Below are positions 42,127-51,295 of a DNA stretch of 64,000 nucleotides, in pieces. This DNA comes from Desulfosporosinus sp. (GTDB taxonomy: Bacteria; Bacillota; Desulfitobacteriia; Desulfitobacteriales; Desulfitobacteriaceae). Position numbers and translations under genes: made by a program. The DNA lies in the NCBI GenBank assembly GCA_003513495.1, contig DOPM01000040.1, positions 158,286 through 222,285 on the forward strand. The letters run 5' to 3'. How positions within the stretch are numbered: the first letter of the stretch is position 1; each line of letters opens with the position of its first letter. The notes below the pieces were generated by a model. The model worked only from the letters and a program-made list of their open reading frames with translations. It had not been told where the DNA came from and ran no database searches.

Positions 42127-44367
42127 TTACTGATGGAATTTGTCTAATTTGCAAGCACCCATTTTAAACATAGGTTGTTTCGAGACTTGGTCCCAAACAT
42201 CAACGGTTAACTCGTTCGCCGCTTGATTTTGGGCTATTGATCCAAAATGAAAGGGAATAAAAAGCATCGCGGGTAGTACAGTATCCGTAATCCGGGCTGG
42301 AACAATAATCGAACCACGCCGACTGGAAACTCTAACCTTATCACCTGTAGAAATATGAAGCCTGGCGGCATCGTCAGGATGAACTTCCACATACCCTTGG
42401 GGTGCAGCCATATGAAGCAAGGGGGAGCGGGCTGTTTTTGTTCTGGTATGCCAATGGTATACAATTCGTCCGGTATTTAGGTAGAAGGGGTATTCGTGAT
42501 CGGGTAACTCCGGTGGCGGGGACCATTCTACACCATAAAGAATTGCTCTTCCATTAGCATCTAGCTGGGCAAATTCTCTCCTGGTTCGCGGGCGTCCCGT
42601 AATGATGTTCGTCCCATAGGATTCTGCTTCATCGATTCCTGTCGGAAAGTGACCATCTTCATACAAGCGTATTTTTCCGTTGGGAAACGTTTCATTACAG
42701 GGCCACTGAATACCACCCATGTCTTCGATCTTCTTATAGGACATACCTGACATATCGCAGGGGCGTCCTCGGGAAACCTCACGCCATTCATTAAAGCATT
42801 CTTCTGGAGTTGTATACTGAATGAGTGGGGCTCCATCCTTATCCTTAAAACCCATTCGTCGGGAGAATTCAATCAGGATGTCTAAATCGGAGGGAAGACC
42901 AAACGGGGCTTGCACTGCTTTGCGTAACAGGTTCACTCTGCGGGACAAATTGGTCATGGTACCTTCTTTTTCCCCCCACATCGCTGTTGGTAAGACCACA
43001 TCCGAAAATTGGGCAGTCTCACTGAGGAAGGGATCCTGGACGATCAAAAAAACCTTACGACGTTTAAGAATTTCCACAAACTTGTTGCGGTTTGGTAAAG
43101 ATACCACGGGGTTTGTGAATATTACCCATAATAAACCCATTTTTCCTTTAGCCATTAAATCGACCATCTCCATGATATGGGTGTGAGCTCCTACTGGTAG
43201 GGTAGCAACATCTACATTCCAGAGGTTAGCGATTTCCTGTAGGTGATAAGGATTATCGCTATTCCGATAGCCAGGATAAAAGGAGGCAAATCCCACTTCC
43301 CGATTGGACATAGCACTGGGTTGACCTGCAGATTGAAAGGGTCCGCAGCCTGGTTTACCAATCTTCCCGGTAATTAGGTGGATGGAGTTAACCAAGGAGG
43401 CTGCTGGTGTAGCATCCATCGTTTGATAGACTCCTTGGAGTAAAATAGAGACCACTGTAGATGCCGTACCAATCCATTCTGCAGCCTGGAGTAGTTTCCA
43501 TACAGGGACACCGCTGATCACTTCCACATATTCGGGCGTATAGGTTCGGACAGCCATTTCTAACTCGTTAAAACCAATAGTGTAGTTATTGATGTAAGAT
43601 ATATCCAGCCAACTATTTTTAATTAGGAGGTGAATAATGCCGTTTAGTACTGCGATATTAGTCCCGGATTTTGGTCTGATATCCAAGTCCGCAAAGCGGG
43701 TACTCAGGTCATTACGTGGGTCTATCTCAATGATGCGTCCATGGTTGCGTTCCCGAGACTTTAGAGCTCTTTCCCAAAGTACGGTGTTCGTCTCATTAGA
43801 GTTACGACCAATAAAAATAAGTACTTGAGCTTGATCTATATCCTCTTCACCGACCGGCGGGCCATCTGCACCAAAACTTTGAATCAAGGCCCATTCAGCA
43901 GTGGCGGTACACAATCTTGTATTGGCATCGGTGCGATGAGTACCTAAACCAGCCCTGGAAATCTTGCCCAGAGTATAATAGTCTTCGAGCATTGATTGAC
44001 CAGAGCCATAAAAGCCAAGACTATCGGGTCCTCCCTCACGTAGCTGATGGTGCGTTTTAGAAATGATTAAATTAAGAGCATTATCCCAACTTGCGGGGAC
44101 CAATGTCCCTGCTTTGTTGCGGATTAAGGGACTGGTCAGGCGATCTAAACTATTGTTTGATTCCCATTGGCACTCACCCTTGGGGCCAAGGCGACCAGCG
44201 TTAACCGGACAATTGATATTTCCTTTAATACCAACAATTTTGTTGTCCTTAACAGCTATGTAGCATCCACAGCCGTTGGAACAAAAGTTGCACGTTGAGT
44301 AGACCCATCGATCAACCCCGCCCTGGGAATAAACATGAATATCCTCACGAAAGCTGTCCCAAACCAA
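42127..44367 (-). CDS. Molybdopterin oxidoreductase, NasA/FDH-like
   Basis: 746 aa. N-terminal 4Fe-4S site CNFCSNGCGC...C (about 27-54). TRLCTATAEWALIQSFGADG holds the likely Mo-ligand Cys (about 151). LIFIGRNSNETNTVLWERA, a central domain, and a C-terminal molydopterin-binding domain (HPDDAARLHISTGDKVRVSSRRG). No Tat signal, so cytoplasmic. The loop TRLC...SFGADGPP favours the assimilatory nitrate reductase/formate dehydrogenase group. The real substrate is unknown. TTG start with AGGAGG eight bases upstream. No small subunits adjoin, only odd small genes. Confidence 0.82.
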   Translation of the reverse strand: MVWDSFREDIHVYSQGGVDRWVYSTCNFCSNGCGCYIAVKDNKIVGIKGNINCPVNAGRLGPKGECQWESNNSLDRLTSPLIRNKAGTLVPASWDNALNLIISKTHHQLREGGPDSLGFYGSGQSMLEDYYTLGKISRAGLGTHRTDANTRLCTATAEWALIQSFGADGPPVGEEDIDQAQVLIFIGRNSNETNTVLWERALKSRERNHGRIIEIDPRNDLSTRFADLDIRPKSGTNIAVLNGIIHLLIKNSWLDISYINNYTIGFNELEMAVRTYTPEYVEVISGVPVWKLLQAAEWIGTASTVVSILLQGVYQTMDATPAASLVNSIHLITGKIGKPGCGPFQSAGQPSAMSNREVGFASFYPGYRNSDNPYHLQEIANLWNVDVATLPVGAHTHIMEMVDLMAKGKMGLLWVIFTNPVVSLPNRNKFVEILKRRKVFLIVQDPFLSETAQFSDVVLPTAMWGEKEGTMTNLSRRVNLLRKAVQAPFGLPSDLDILIEFSRRMGFKDKDGAPLIQYTTPEECFNEWREVSRGRPCDMSGMSYKKIEDMGGIQWPCNETFPNGKIRLYEDGHFPTGIDEAESYGTNIITGRPRTRREFAQLDANGRAILYGVEWSPPPELPDHEYPFYLNTGRIVYHWHTRTKTARSPLLHMAAPQGYVEVHPDDAARLHISTGDKVRVSSRRGSIIVPARITDTVLPAMLFIPFHFGSIAQNQAANELTVDVWDQVSKQPMFKMGACKLDKFHQ

Positions 44368-44547
44368 TGGGCATACCTCCTATACTATCTTGCTTATGGG
44401 TTTAATAACAACACTGAAGATTTTCCTGGTGCTCGGCTGGCTTTAAACTATATGCCTTATAAAGTCTTATTATTAGTGAGAGATACATTTATTGTGACTA
44501 TAAAGAGAACTACTGGGCAGTTGCCAGCAGTTCTTTTTCATGTTGAC

Positions 44548-44713
44548 TTAATAGGGCCAGATCCAACGAGCTGGCGGCCACCCATATCCTCCCCAGTTAG
44601 CATTATATGGCCAGCCCACATAGGGCCAGCCGGTTGGGTCCCCACCAAGGCCAACACCAGCCCCAATAGTTTCCGCCACACCCTGTTCCGTAACAGCTGC
44701 CTCTGTTGACCAT
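44548..44713 (-). pseudogene. Trp/Gly-rich small protein, frameshifted
   Basis: ATG 44713 behind CAAGGAGGAG. It starts MVNRGSCYGTGCGGNYWGWC and WPWWGPNR, then a frameshift near 44630. The other frame continues WPYVGWPYNANWGGYGWPPA and RWIWPY before TAA at 44548. About 54 aa with 13 Trp. Looks like a spore-coat or surface peptide. Not otherwise recognised. Confidence 0.5.
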
Positions 44714-44879
44714 TTTACTCCTCCTTGTAATTGGTAAATAATATAAGACTCCCACTATTCTATATATGCAAAGGATACTATTTTGGCATAATATTACTAT
44801 ATTTCATTTATTAACTAAATATTGCATGTGAATAGAATACTAAGAAGATGAGGTATGAAGAGGCAAAAGAGGTGAGTCT

Positions 44880-45143
44880 ATGTCAAGAGCGATTGGTTGG
44901 ATTGGTCGTAAGCGTGAAAATGGGCCTGGGGTAGGATGTCCCAGCGGGCCCGGAATACCGGCAATCTATAATAATCCAGCTTGGCGGAATATCACGATTT
45001 ATTGGTTTATTTGGATGGTCGTCCCCGGCACAATCGCTCTAGGCTTAACATGGTTTATTCTTAGTAACTGGGAGCAATATAGGCACGCATCACCAACTCC
45101 TGCCGTTATGCCGTATGAAACACGGGTAAGACCGTATCGATAA
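44880..45143 (+). CDS. Small single-span membrane protein
   Basis: 87 aa: a Gly/Pro-rich N-terminal part (GPGVGCPSGPGIPAIYNN), one membrane segment (IYWFIWMVVPGTIALGLTWF) and a short tail. RBS GAGGTGAG. The first of a row of small membrane/Pro-rich genes up to 46371. Function unknown. Confidence 0.6.
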   Translation: MSRAIGWIGRKRENGPGVGCPSGPGIPAIYNNPAWRNITIYWFIWMVVPGTIALGLTWFILSNWEQYRHASPTPAVMPYETRVRPYR

Positions 45144-45196
45144 AAAAAGTTATCCACAATAAATTTTGTTTATCTAGGTTGAAGGAGGAAAAGGAA

Positions 45197-45643
45197 ATGC
45201 GATGGCTTGGACCGCCCGTTGTAACTTCCAAAAGTTCGGCCGTCTTTTTGCCCATTAATACTAGCGCGGGTGGTGGGCGATCGTTTTGTATTGTCCGATA
45301 TGCTTTACAATCGGTTTTATTATTAGCTATCTACTAGGAAACATTGATCTATTTACTTTTACGGAAACCCAGTCTGATGCACCCAATATTGGTCCATATA
45401 AAGAGGGGGTACAGCCTTATGGTTATTCAGTCAAAAAAGGTAAAACTCAAGAACTTAAAGGCCAAAAGGGAAGCTCTGAAGGAGGCTCGCAAAGAAAAAT
45501 ATTGGGCTTTTTTCTTACCGGTGACTACGGCCATTGCTGTAGTTAATTCATTATTTTGGGATTGGCTAATTTTGTATACGATGGGCGTCAAGAAAGGACA
45601 CCCAGAAAGACTATTTGAGGATCAAATGATTGAGCAATTTTAA
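45197..45643 (+). pseudogene. Membrane protein gene with two frameshifts
   Basis: MRWLGPPVVTSKSSAVFLP (ATG 45197, RBS GAAGGAGG) continues in another frame with WAIVLYCPICFTIGFIISYL. After about 45450 a third frame follows with KREALKEARKEKYWAFFLPV and MGVKKGHPERLFEDQMIEQF. Joined, about 145 aa with two membrane segments. Confidence 0.6.
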
Positions 45644-45659
45644 AGAAGGAGGGGTAGTT

Positions 45660-46180
45660 ATGGCTTGGGCTGGTCCGCCGGAATATCCTGGATTTCCCCC
45701 ACAATCGCCCACCCAGCAACTTTCGGAAAACTTAGAGGCTGTGTTCCCAGAAGCTTGGGAGTCTCATAAAGATACAATAGAGAGTATAGAGGACGCCCTG
45801 CGGGATAAAGCAGACGAGATGCTCAAGGATAACCTTAATCCTTTCAATGTTGGTCCAACGGAGGTCATAGTTTTCTTTCCCACCTTCCATAAACATACGG
45901 GATTGGGGTGTCATTTCTTAATTTTTATCGAATGGCCATTTTGATTCAGCAATCTATTGGCCCGAATCAAGATTTCTTTACCCTCATTAAAGTCTTTGAC
46001 CTTAGAGCCCAATTGCCCTAAATACTGTAGCTACTTTTTTAGCGGTTGGTGCCTTCGTCGCTAACGGTGCTCGTCTAATCGCCAAGGATACTAGGGAAAA
46101 AGTAATCAAGGACCTTAAGTTGAAGTTGGAAGAGCTTACAGAGCAGATTCATGATATTCCACCTACCGTAATAGATTAAG
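45660..46180 (+). pseudogene. Frameshifted helical/membrane protein gene
   Basis: ATG 45660 behind AGGAGGGG: MAWAGPPEYPGFPPQSPTQQ, then AWESHKDTIESIEDAL and EMLKDNLNPFNVGPTEV. Two or more shifts later the tail reads NTVATFLAVGAFVANGARLI and KVIKDLKLKLEELTEQIHDI. Its end carries the RBS of the next gene. Confidence 0.5.
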
Positions 46181-46191
46181 GAGGGTTTGCT

Positions 46192-46371
46192 GTGACTCCC
46201 TGGATACCGGACTGGCTCTGGAACATTTGGCTTTATGGCAGCCGTTACTGGGGAATTCCAGTTTCTTACTTCGGATTAATCGCCGTCTTTTGTATTTTTG
46301 CTTTGGCGTATTTCTTTATGGGAACTCTTAAGGAAGCAATTGATAATCCGAAGCAAAACATCCTATGGTAA
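46192..46371 (+). CDS. 59-aa single-span membrane protein
   Basis: GTG start behind AAGGAGGG: MTPWIPDWLWNIWLYGSRYW, then the span VSYFGLIAVFCIFALAYFFM. Trp-rich N-terminus, like its neighbours. Function unknown. Confidence 0.55.
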   Translation: MTPWIPDWLWNIWLYGSRYWGIPVSYFGLIAVFCIFALAYFFMGTLKEAIDNPKQNILW

Positions 46372-46536
46372 ATAAAAAATTTTATCGCATAAATTCCCCT
46401 AACATTTCATCTGTTGGGGCTCCTCCCCACGTCGAGCCTATCACAACCTGTCGACCAGTCTGTCTACCCCCTGTTACTGTTACAAAAGGATGCGTTGCTG
46501 AAGGTATTCTTATTGCAATTTTAAATTTCACTCACA

Positions 46537-46555
46537 CCCCCTCAACCTGAGGGGG
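46537..46555 (+). terminator. GC-rich hairpin ending the small-gene cluster
   Basis: CCCCCTCA (46537-46544), loop ACC, TGAGGGGG (46548-46555). The rest of 46372-46802 has no clear gene. Confidence 0.55.
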
Positions 46556-46802
46556 ATGCATAATTACCACCACCAAGGACCATAAAAAATGACCAAAAAA
46601 ATAGACAAAAAGCCAAGACTGTAACGCCATCTAAGAGCCCACCTAATTGGAATGCCCTCTTTCTAACGAAAAGCAATAATAGTTGTTCAGGTCACCGAGC
46701 AAAATTTAGAAGACAGAAAGCAATCCGGTTTATTTTATTGGAACTACACCAAGGAATCATATATGGGATAATTTGAAACATAACAAAAGGAGGGATTTAA
46801 CA

Positions 46803-46945
46803 ATGTATCATTGTGCACGAGAGGTGAAACTCTTCATCATATAGCTAAACATCACAGGACACACGTTCACCGTCTAGTTTCTTTAAATCCACACATTAGT
46901 AACCCAAATATGATTTATCCTGGTCAAAGAATTAGAGTTCATTAA
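46803..46945 (+). pseudogene. LysM-domain mini-protein, frameshifted
   Basis: MYHCAR behind AAAGGAGGG; one frame on, GETLHHIAKHHRTHVHRLVS, LNPHISNPNMIYPGQRIRVH and TAA: a complete LysM peptidoglycan-binding motif of about 46 aa. The shift is near 46820. Confidence 0.7.
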
Positions 46946-46981
46946 AAGATATTTTTAACTTTATTTATCTTTATGATTAAC

Positions 46982-47006
46982 AAAACCGCTATTAAAGCGG
47001 GTTTTC
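46982..47006 (+). terminator. Terminator after the LysM relic
   Basis: ACCGCT ... AGCGGGT then TTTTC. A further stem GAAGGTCA (47079-47086)/TGACCTTC (47093-47100) with TTTT follows at 47079-47104. Between them a 30-aa ORF (MGSCKCIKTLG...) is possible but weak. Confidence 0.6.
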
Positions 47007-47246
47007 AATTAATGGGAGGGTTATTATTAAAAAAATGGGCTCCTGTAAGTGTATAAAAACGCTGGGCATTAAGATTAAGAAGGTCAGAGATGTGACCTTC
47101 TTTTCCACTTTAAGGGAGGTCTATTGAGTTAACCAATTTTCAAAGCGGTACTAGGTTCAATTGTGGACCATAAAGTCATAGCTACTTTGGGAACAGTACT
47201 CAGCTAAATTTCCGTGGACTTTGTATTAGAGTAATAAAGAAATTCC

Positions 47247-47681
47247 CTAGGGCCAAATTTTCGTTAGAAATTGATACTTGGTAGGAAGGATATAGAGGGC
47301 CTCCGTCTTCCCGTATGTTTCACAGATATCAGTTGCCAAGCTAACCAATAAATAATTCAACTGTTCGAGGTTCTTATTAAGTTTATTTAGAGCTTGCTTA
47401 GGAATATCTCCAGGCAGGGTTCGTTTGAACATTAGGTGTTGCTCGTCAATCATCAAACCTGCACGGTAGACTACTGAAAAGTCTTCCTTTATAGTATCCA
47501 TTTTTCCAGCAGCTAATTGGAATCCGGCCTCAACAATATACTTTGACAACTCATCAAGCAATAATTTCAAGCGATTAGCCATGGGGTGTCGAGCTCCCTT
47601 AGGTGTCTTCAGGATAGGTTGCAGCGATGTTAGGGTATCCTTTGTTATAGTATGAATTTCGTAAACAATATACTCCCGCAT
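47247..47681 (-). CDS. Helical hypothetical protein
   Basis: 144 aa from ATG 47681 (AGGAG eight bases upstream; GTG 47687 is too close to it). Mostly helix: ITKDTLTSLQPILKTPKGAR, DELSKYIVEAGFQLAAGK, LNKLNKNLEQLNYLLVSLA. Not recognised. Confidence 0.55.
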   Translation of the reverse strand: MREYIVYEIHTITKDTLTSLQPILKTPKGARHPMANRLKLLLDELSKYIVEAGFQLAAGKMDTIKEDFSVVYRAGLMIDEQHLMFKRTLPGDIPKQALNKLNKNLEQLNYLLVSLATDICETYGKTEALYILPTKYQFLTKIWP

Positions 47682-47745
47682 CGCCACATCTCCTAACGTA
47701 TTTTTTCGCTTAAGATAAAACTCCGCTTTTAACGGGGTATAGCCC

Positions 47746-47991
47746 CTATCTTTGCCAGAAGAACAGGTTACTTGGGGTTATAATCTGTTCAATTTGGCTG
47801 AAAGCTGGAAATGTAGGCAATACATTAACAGGACGGTATGGTTCCAAGGGCGGAATTACGGGATTCAAAGTAGAGTAAACTGGTAGATTTCGGGGTGGTA
47901 GGTTTGTCTCAACACGAAAAGGAGGAGTTATAAGTTGCTTAAGCTGGATTTCATCTAGCCTAGCTAGCTTAAAATTAGATTTATGGGTCAT
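47746..47991 (-). CDS. Proline-rich small protein
   Basis: 81 aa, RBS GGAGG seven bases before ATG. Central Pro-rich repeats (PPRNLPVYSTLNPVIPPLEP, YRPVNVLPTFPAF). Could be a spore or surface protein. A weak terminator follows at 47715-47740. Confidence 0.5.
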   Translation of the reverse strand: MTHKSNFKLARLDEIQLKQLITPPFRVETNLPPRNLPVYSTLNPVIPPLEPYRPVNVLPTFPAFSQIEQIITPSNLFFWQR

Positions 47992-48182
47992 ATAATAACC
48001 TCCATACCGCTTAATCTTTATTAACTAATTAAGACTTGGTTAAGAAAATTCCTGGTTTATATAATTTATTCACGGAGGGGTACTCTAGTACGTGGTTGAT
48101 GACTGACAAAATAGACCAAAGATTTACATAAATCCTTAACATCTGGTAAACCAAAGTATGGGGATGGAAGGGGGGGCTCACT

Positions 48183-48790
48183 ATGGAAGATGTGCGTAGC
48201 TACCTTCGCTTAATACGACTTCCTAATGTTATTCCTCAGCTACAGATGTGTTAAGCGCAATTTTTATTGTGGCGTATCCAATGCTTCGCTTCAATATAAT
48301 TAGGGCTGTGCTCTTAATCCTAGCATCCTGTTTGTTATACGCTGGCGGTGTTGCCTTGAATGACGTGATAGATGTAGAAAAAGATCAAAAGGAAGGATCT
48401 GAACGCCTGATTCCATCGGGTCAAATAAGTATTAAGTGGCAAGGCGGTTATCTTTCTCCTTATTAATTATTGGAGTTGGGTTAGCGGCTTGTACTGGCAT
48501 TTTAGGGGTGTTGTTGCCTTTTTCTTGCTTGTCAGCATTTGGTCTTATGATGCCTGGGCGAAGGAAATTAAAGTTCTCGGCAGTGGAGTAATGGGGCTTT
48601 GTCGAGCCTTGAACTTTTGCTTGGGATTATCCTTCCTATCCGAAAGAATGGGGTCCTATCTTTGGTTAGTACTCTATCCTTTCTTACATACGATGCTAAT
48701 AACATCGATTAGCAAATCTGAGAATAAAGGGACTTGAAGAACTGAAGTGGCCTCGAAAGGTGTTGCCCTCTTTATACGATCTCTGTCTTT
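48183..48790 (+). pseudogene. UbiA-family prenyltransferase (EboC-like), frameshifted
   Basis: MEDVRSYLRLIRLPNV (ATG 48183), then in other frames the UbiA Asp motif GVALNDVIDVEKDQKEGSE and RLIPSGQISI. Then IWSYDAWAKEIKVLGSGVMG with the second Asp-rich region, and EELKWPRKVLPSLY at the end. At least three frameshifts. EboC-type enzymes resemble this in the NDV-D-x3-D and RPIPSG pattern. Confidence 0.65.
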
Positions 48791-48835
48791 ACTTGTGGTA
48801 TCACAAAGCTTAAAGGTCACACATTTTGAATGTAA

Positions 48836-49259
48836 GCTTTATTTTGATATTCCTTCAACCTATGGATCGTTAACAAATGTTCTTGGGGATATTGCGGACA
48901 AACATCATTCTATCAATGTCGCAAGTGATTTTCGTGCACTTGCATTCTACCCAGAATTTCTTAAGATTAGCTGGAATTCCTTGGCTGCTTATTCTCAAAC
49001 ACCGGAATATCAACTATACAAAGGGAATTTGGTTAAGCAGGCAATTCATATTTCTAAGACAATGCCTTATTCTGTAACGGTTAATCGTCAAACCCTCGAA
49101 CCTATTTACCCAGCCGCCTCTATTGCGGGAATAATGGGGTTAGTTTCTATGTTTCGGGATTTTATCCCGGGTCTAATAATAGATTGTCAATATCTAACCA
49201 TGCTACTTGCAAGTAAATCTGAGATTATTTATATATTGGTAATAAAGCTATACCCGTAG
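48836..49259 (+). pseudogene. DehI-like (halocarboxylic acid dehydrogenase family) remnant
   Basis: FDIPSTYGSLTNVLGDIADK, NVASDFRALAFYPEFLKISW and AAYSQTPEYQLYKG follow the order of the DehI family (all-helical). The start is lost within the preceding gene and no RBS is seen. The frame is open to 49259. Paired with the UbiA-like relic; both are probably dead. Confidence 0.45.
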
Positions 49260-49436
49260 GCATTTTTTGATGAGAGGATCGATTGAATCTAGATAATGAT
49301 ATTTTTATGACGAAGCTCATAGGGTAATCTAGCTCCATTAATAATACATGGTAAAAGTGTACAGTTGCCTTCTTTAACTATCACTTACTTTATCTCTGTA
49401 AGCTCCTAGCATTATATAAGAAGGAGAGACAGAGGG

Positions 49437-49718
49437 ATGGAAATTATCGCCACTGTCGTACCGACAGTCGTAATCATCATTTTCCTTTTTGCTTCTAAAC
49501 ATTACCTTCTCCACACGGTTTGTACAGGATGTTATGAAGGGATTACTGGTAGTTCAACAGTTAGATTTTCTGAACTTTGTTTTCTTAAGTACTGGGGCAA
49601 TCTACTTCGGAGAAGTTACGGTATAACAGCAAAAAACAACAGGAACAAAGTTCTTTTATCACAAGAGAGTCTCTTTAATCTATTCATTTTAGCACTCTTG
49701 ATAAGCATCATTGTATAG
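49437..49718 (+). CDS. Small membrane protein, unrecognised
   Basis: 93 aa with a membrane segment at each end (ATVVPTVVIIIFLFASKHYL; LFNLFILALLISIIV). The middle has CTGCYEG and FSELCFLKYW. RBS AAGGAGAG. It might be a shortened or frameshifted gene. Confidence 0.4.
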   Translation: MEIIATVVPTVVIIIFLFASKHYLLHTVCTGCYEGITGSSTVRFSELCFLKYWGNLLRRSYGITAKNNRNKVLLSQESLFNLFILALLISIIV

Positions 49719-49813
49719 TGGAATTTAGCAAATAAATTATAAAGAGTGATAGGGCCATAAACTTGTCCCGCATTTGCACAATATTCTTAGAGGATCGTGG
49801 GGTCATAATTTCA

Positions 49814-50089
49814 ATGAATAATGACCTTATTGCTCATGTGCGCCAGAAGGATGATAGCACTTGGGCTTCTCCTCATAAATTATCTGCACATTTAGAGGGT
49901 ACAGCAAGGTTAGCAGAACTTTATTCGAGGAAATTCAAATCAGGAGAATGGGGCAAGTCATTAGGACTAGCTCATGATGCAGGTAAAGGAAGAATTGTGT
50001 GGCAGAAGTATCTCGAACTGAAAAGTGGGTATGATGCTGAAGCACATTTAGAAGGTAAAATAGTATGTCCGGAAAGGCTAATGGTATAG
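49814..50089 (+). pseudogene. cas3: 5' fragment of a Cas3 HD domain (type I-C-like)
   Basis: IAHVRQKDDSTWASPHKLSA then HLEGTARLAELYSRKF, EWGKSLGLAHDAGKGRIVWQ and KSGYDAEAHLEGK. These are the Cas3'' N-terminus with the HD motif (His-Asp in LAHDAGK) as in type I-C systems. It ends where the family would continue DH(S/T)xAGA. The next DNA is phage-like and on the other strand. Fits the solo I-C-like repeat at 29736. Confidence 0.7.
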
Positions 50090-50340
50090 ACATTTTGATT
50101 ATTTGAGATAGTCTTGGGGGTTTTATAGATGGTCGTTTGGTTGTATAGCCAGTAGATGTAGCCCCCAATCACATCAAAAAGTTTTAATCCAGTACCACTG
50201 TAGTTGTATATAACGTCACCTGTATCATAATCATGGGTCTGGAACCATGCAGTACTAGAATACGCGAATGCAGTAAACGTATTGTCTTCTGGACAATATC
50301 GTAACTCCTGATTATCCCAATGGATCGGAAAGTCGTCCAT
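50090..50340 (-). pseudogene. Inverted fragment of a phage tail-type protein
   Basis: Minus-strand reading MDDFPIHWDNQELRYCPEDN, TFTAFAYSSTAWFQTHDYD, GTGLKLFDVIGGYIYWLY is a beta-propeller-like stretch. It runs into the antisense of cas3 at 50090. The adjacent plus-strand ORF continues similar text, so a piece of one tail gene appears inverted. Confidence 0.45.
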
Positions 50341-50706
50341 TTTCTCGCTTTGGATGCAACAAATTTCTTATTCATAAATAGCCTTAACGAATTGTGGAAG
50401 ATTAGTTCAGGTCCTACACTAACAAAATTAATGACATTTACCGGTGAGGTTATTCGGAATGCCCATTTAGATTCTACCAGTACGCATATCTATCTACTAA
50501 CCAGTGTATCTACAAAGGGTATATTCTATATTAAAAAATATCGGATATCAGATGGTGTTCTAATGGATTCTATAATGCTTAATCCCTATTTTGCATGGTC
50601 AGTAAAATATATGATGGTTACAAATCAGGGGGTTGCGGTATTCTGTAACGGTTTCAATTACGGTACATCTGGCTTTAGTCATCGGGGTTATATATTTGAT
50701 ATTTAG
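50341..50706 (+). CDS. Phage tail/structural beta-propeller-like protein, partial
   Basis: Frame open from 50320; the coherent part starts about 50341: HFLALDATNFLFINSLNELW, FTGEVIRNAHLDSTSTHIYL, IKKYRISDGVLMDSIML. No RBS at the start, so the true 5' part is missing or is the inverted piece upstream. Part of a prophage remnant to 52448. Confidence 0.5.
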   Translation, partial: FLALDATNFLFINSLNELWKISSGPTLTKLMTFTGEVIRNAHLDSTSTHIYLLTSVSTKGIFYIKKYRISDGVLMDSIMLNPYFAWSVKYMMVTNQGVAVFCNGFNYGTSGFSHRGYIFDI

Positions 50707-50727
50707 AAGTATAAGGAGGGGTGGAAC

Positions 50728-51063
50728 ATGTATTTTAAATATAAATTAGCAAGGGATGGTAGTCGTTCTTATGCATACCCCTTCGAATTTAACGACATCC
50801 AAAATATTATGTATAGTACAACTCACGTCTATTTTTCTAGCGATTCTCTGTTTACTGGGGCCGAATTAATAACTGAAGAGGAGTATAGTCTAGCGCATTA
50901 TGTACCAGATGATCCTCAACCTCATGCCCCCCACGAGATTGATATCCTTGGTCAAGAACTGGTGGAGAAAGAGCTTCAAATCCTAGAGCTCCAACTGGAG
51001 AATCAGGTGCTTGGACAACAGTTGGTTGATATCGACTTAAGATTATTGATGGGAGGATTATAA
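50728..51063 (+). CDS. Phage structural protein
   Basis: 111 aa behind GGAGGGG. A Pro/His linker (DDPQPHAPHEIDILG) leads to a C-terminal coiled coil (KELQILELQLENQVLGQQLV). Such short proteins sit between tail fibre and XkdX genes in Firmicutes phages. Confidence 0.6.
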   Translation: MYFKYKLARDGSRSYAYPFEFNDIQNIMYSTTHVYFSSDSLFTGAELITEEEYSLAHYVPDDPQPHAPHEIDILGQELVEKELQILELQLENQVLGQQLVDIDLRLLMGGL

Positions 51064-51065
51064 CA

Positions 51066-51176
51066 ATGTCCGATTTTGAGCGTATTGAATTGTACTATGA
51101 AAAGGGCTGGGCAACAAAGGCCCAGGTTGCACGCTACGTTTACTTTGGCAAGATTACCGCTGATGAGTACACTTAA
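51066..51176 (+). CDS. XkdX-family phage protein
   Basis: 36 aa: MSDFERIELYYEKGWATKAQ then VARYVYFGKITADEYT. Matches the XkdX pattern (W...YY..G..T..Q...YV..G.IT..EY). Its ATG follows the previous stop by two bases. Confidence 0.8.
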   Translation: MSDFERIELYYEKGWATKAQVARYVYFGKITADEYT

Positions 51177-51246
51177 TTACTGGCGATGCCTACACAGCCT
51201 AATTAGCTAATAGCAAACTGGCAAGCGCTTGCTAATTTAAAGAAAA

Positions 51247-51271
51247 CGCCGTATTTAGGGCGTTATTTTTA
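51247..51271 (+). terminator. Terminator upstream of the holin gene
   Basis: AACGCC, loop GTATTTAG, GGCGTT then ATTTTT. Separates the tail from the lysis genes. Confidence 0.75.
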
Positions 51272-51295
51272 TGCCCAAAATGAGGAGGATGAAGC

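Noticed and set aside
46365..46550. 61-codon frame overlapping the 59-aa membrane gene
   Set aside because: Starts inside the previous gene without RBS, composition unlike a protein, and ends in the terminator hairpin.
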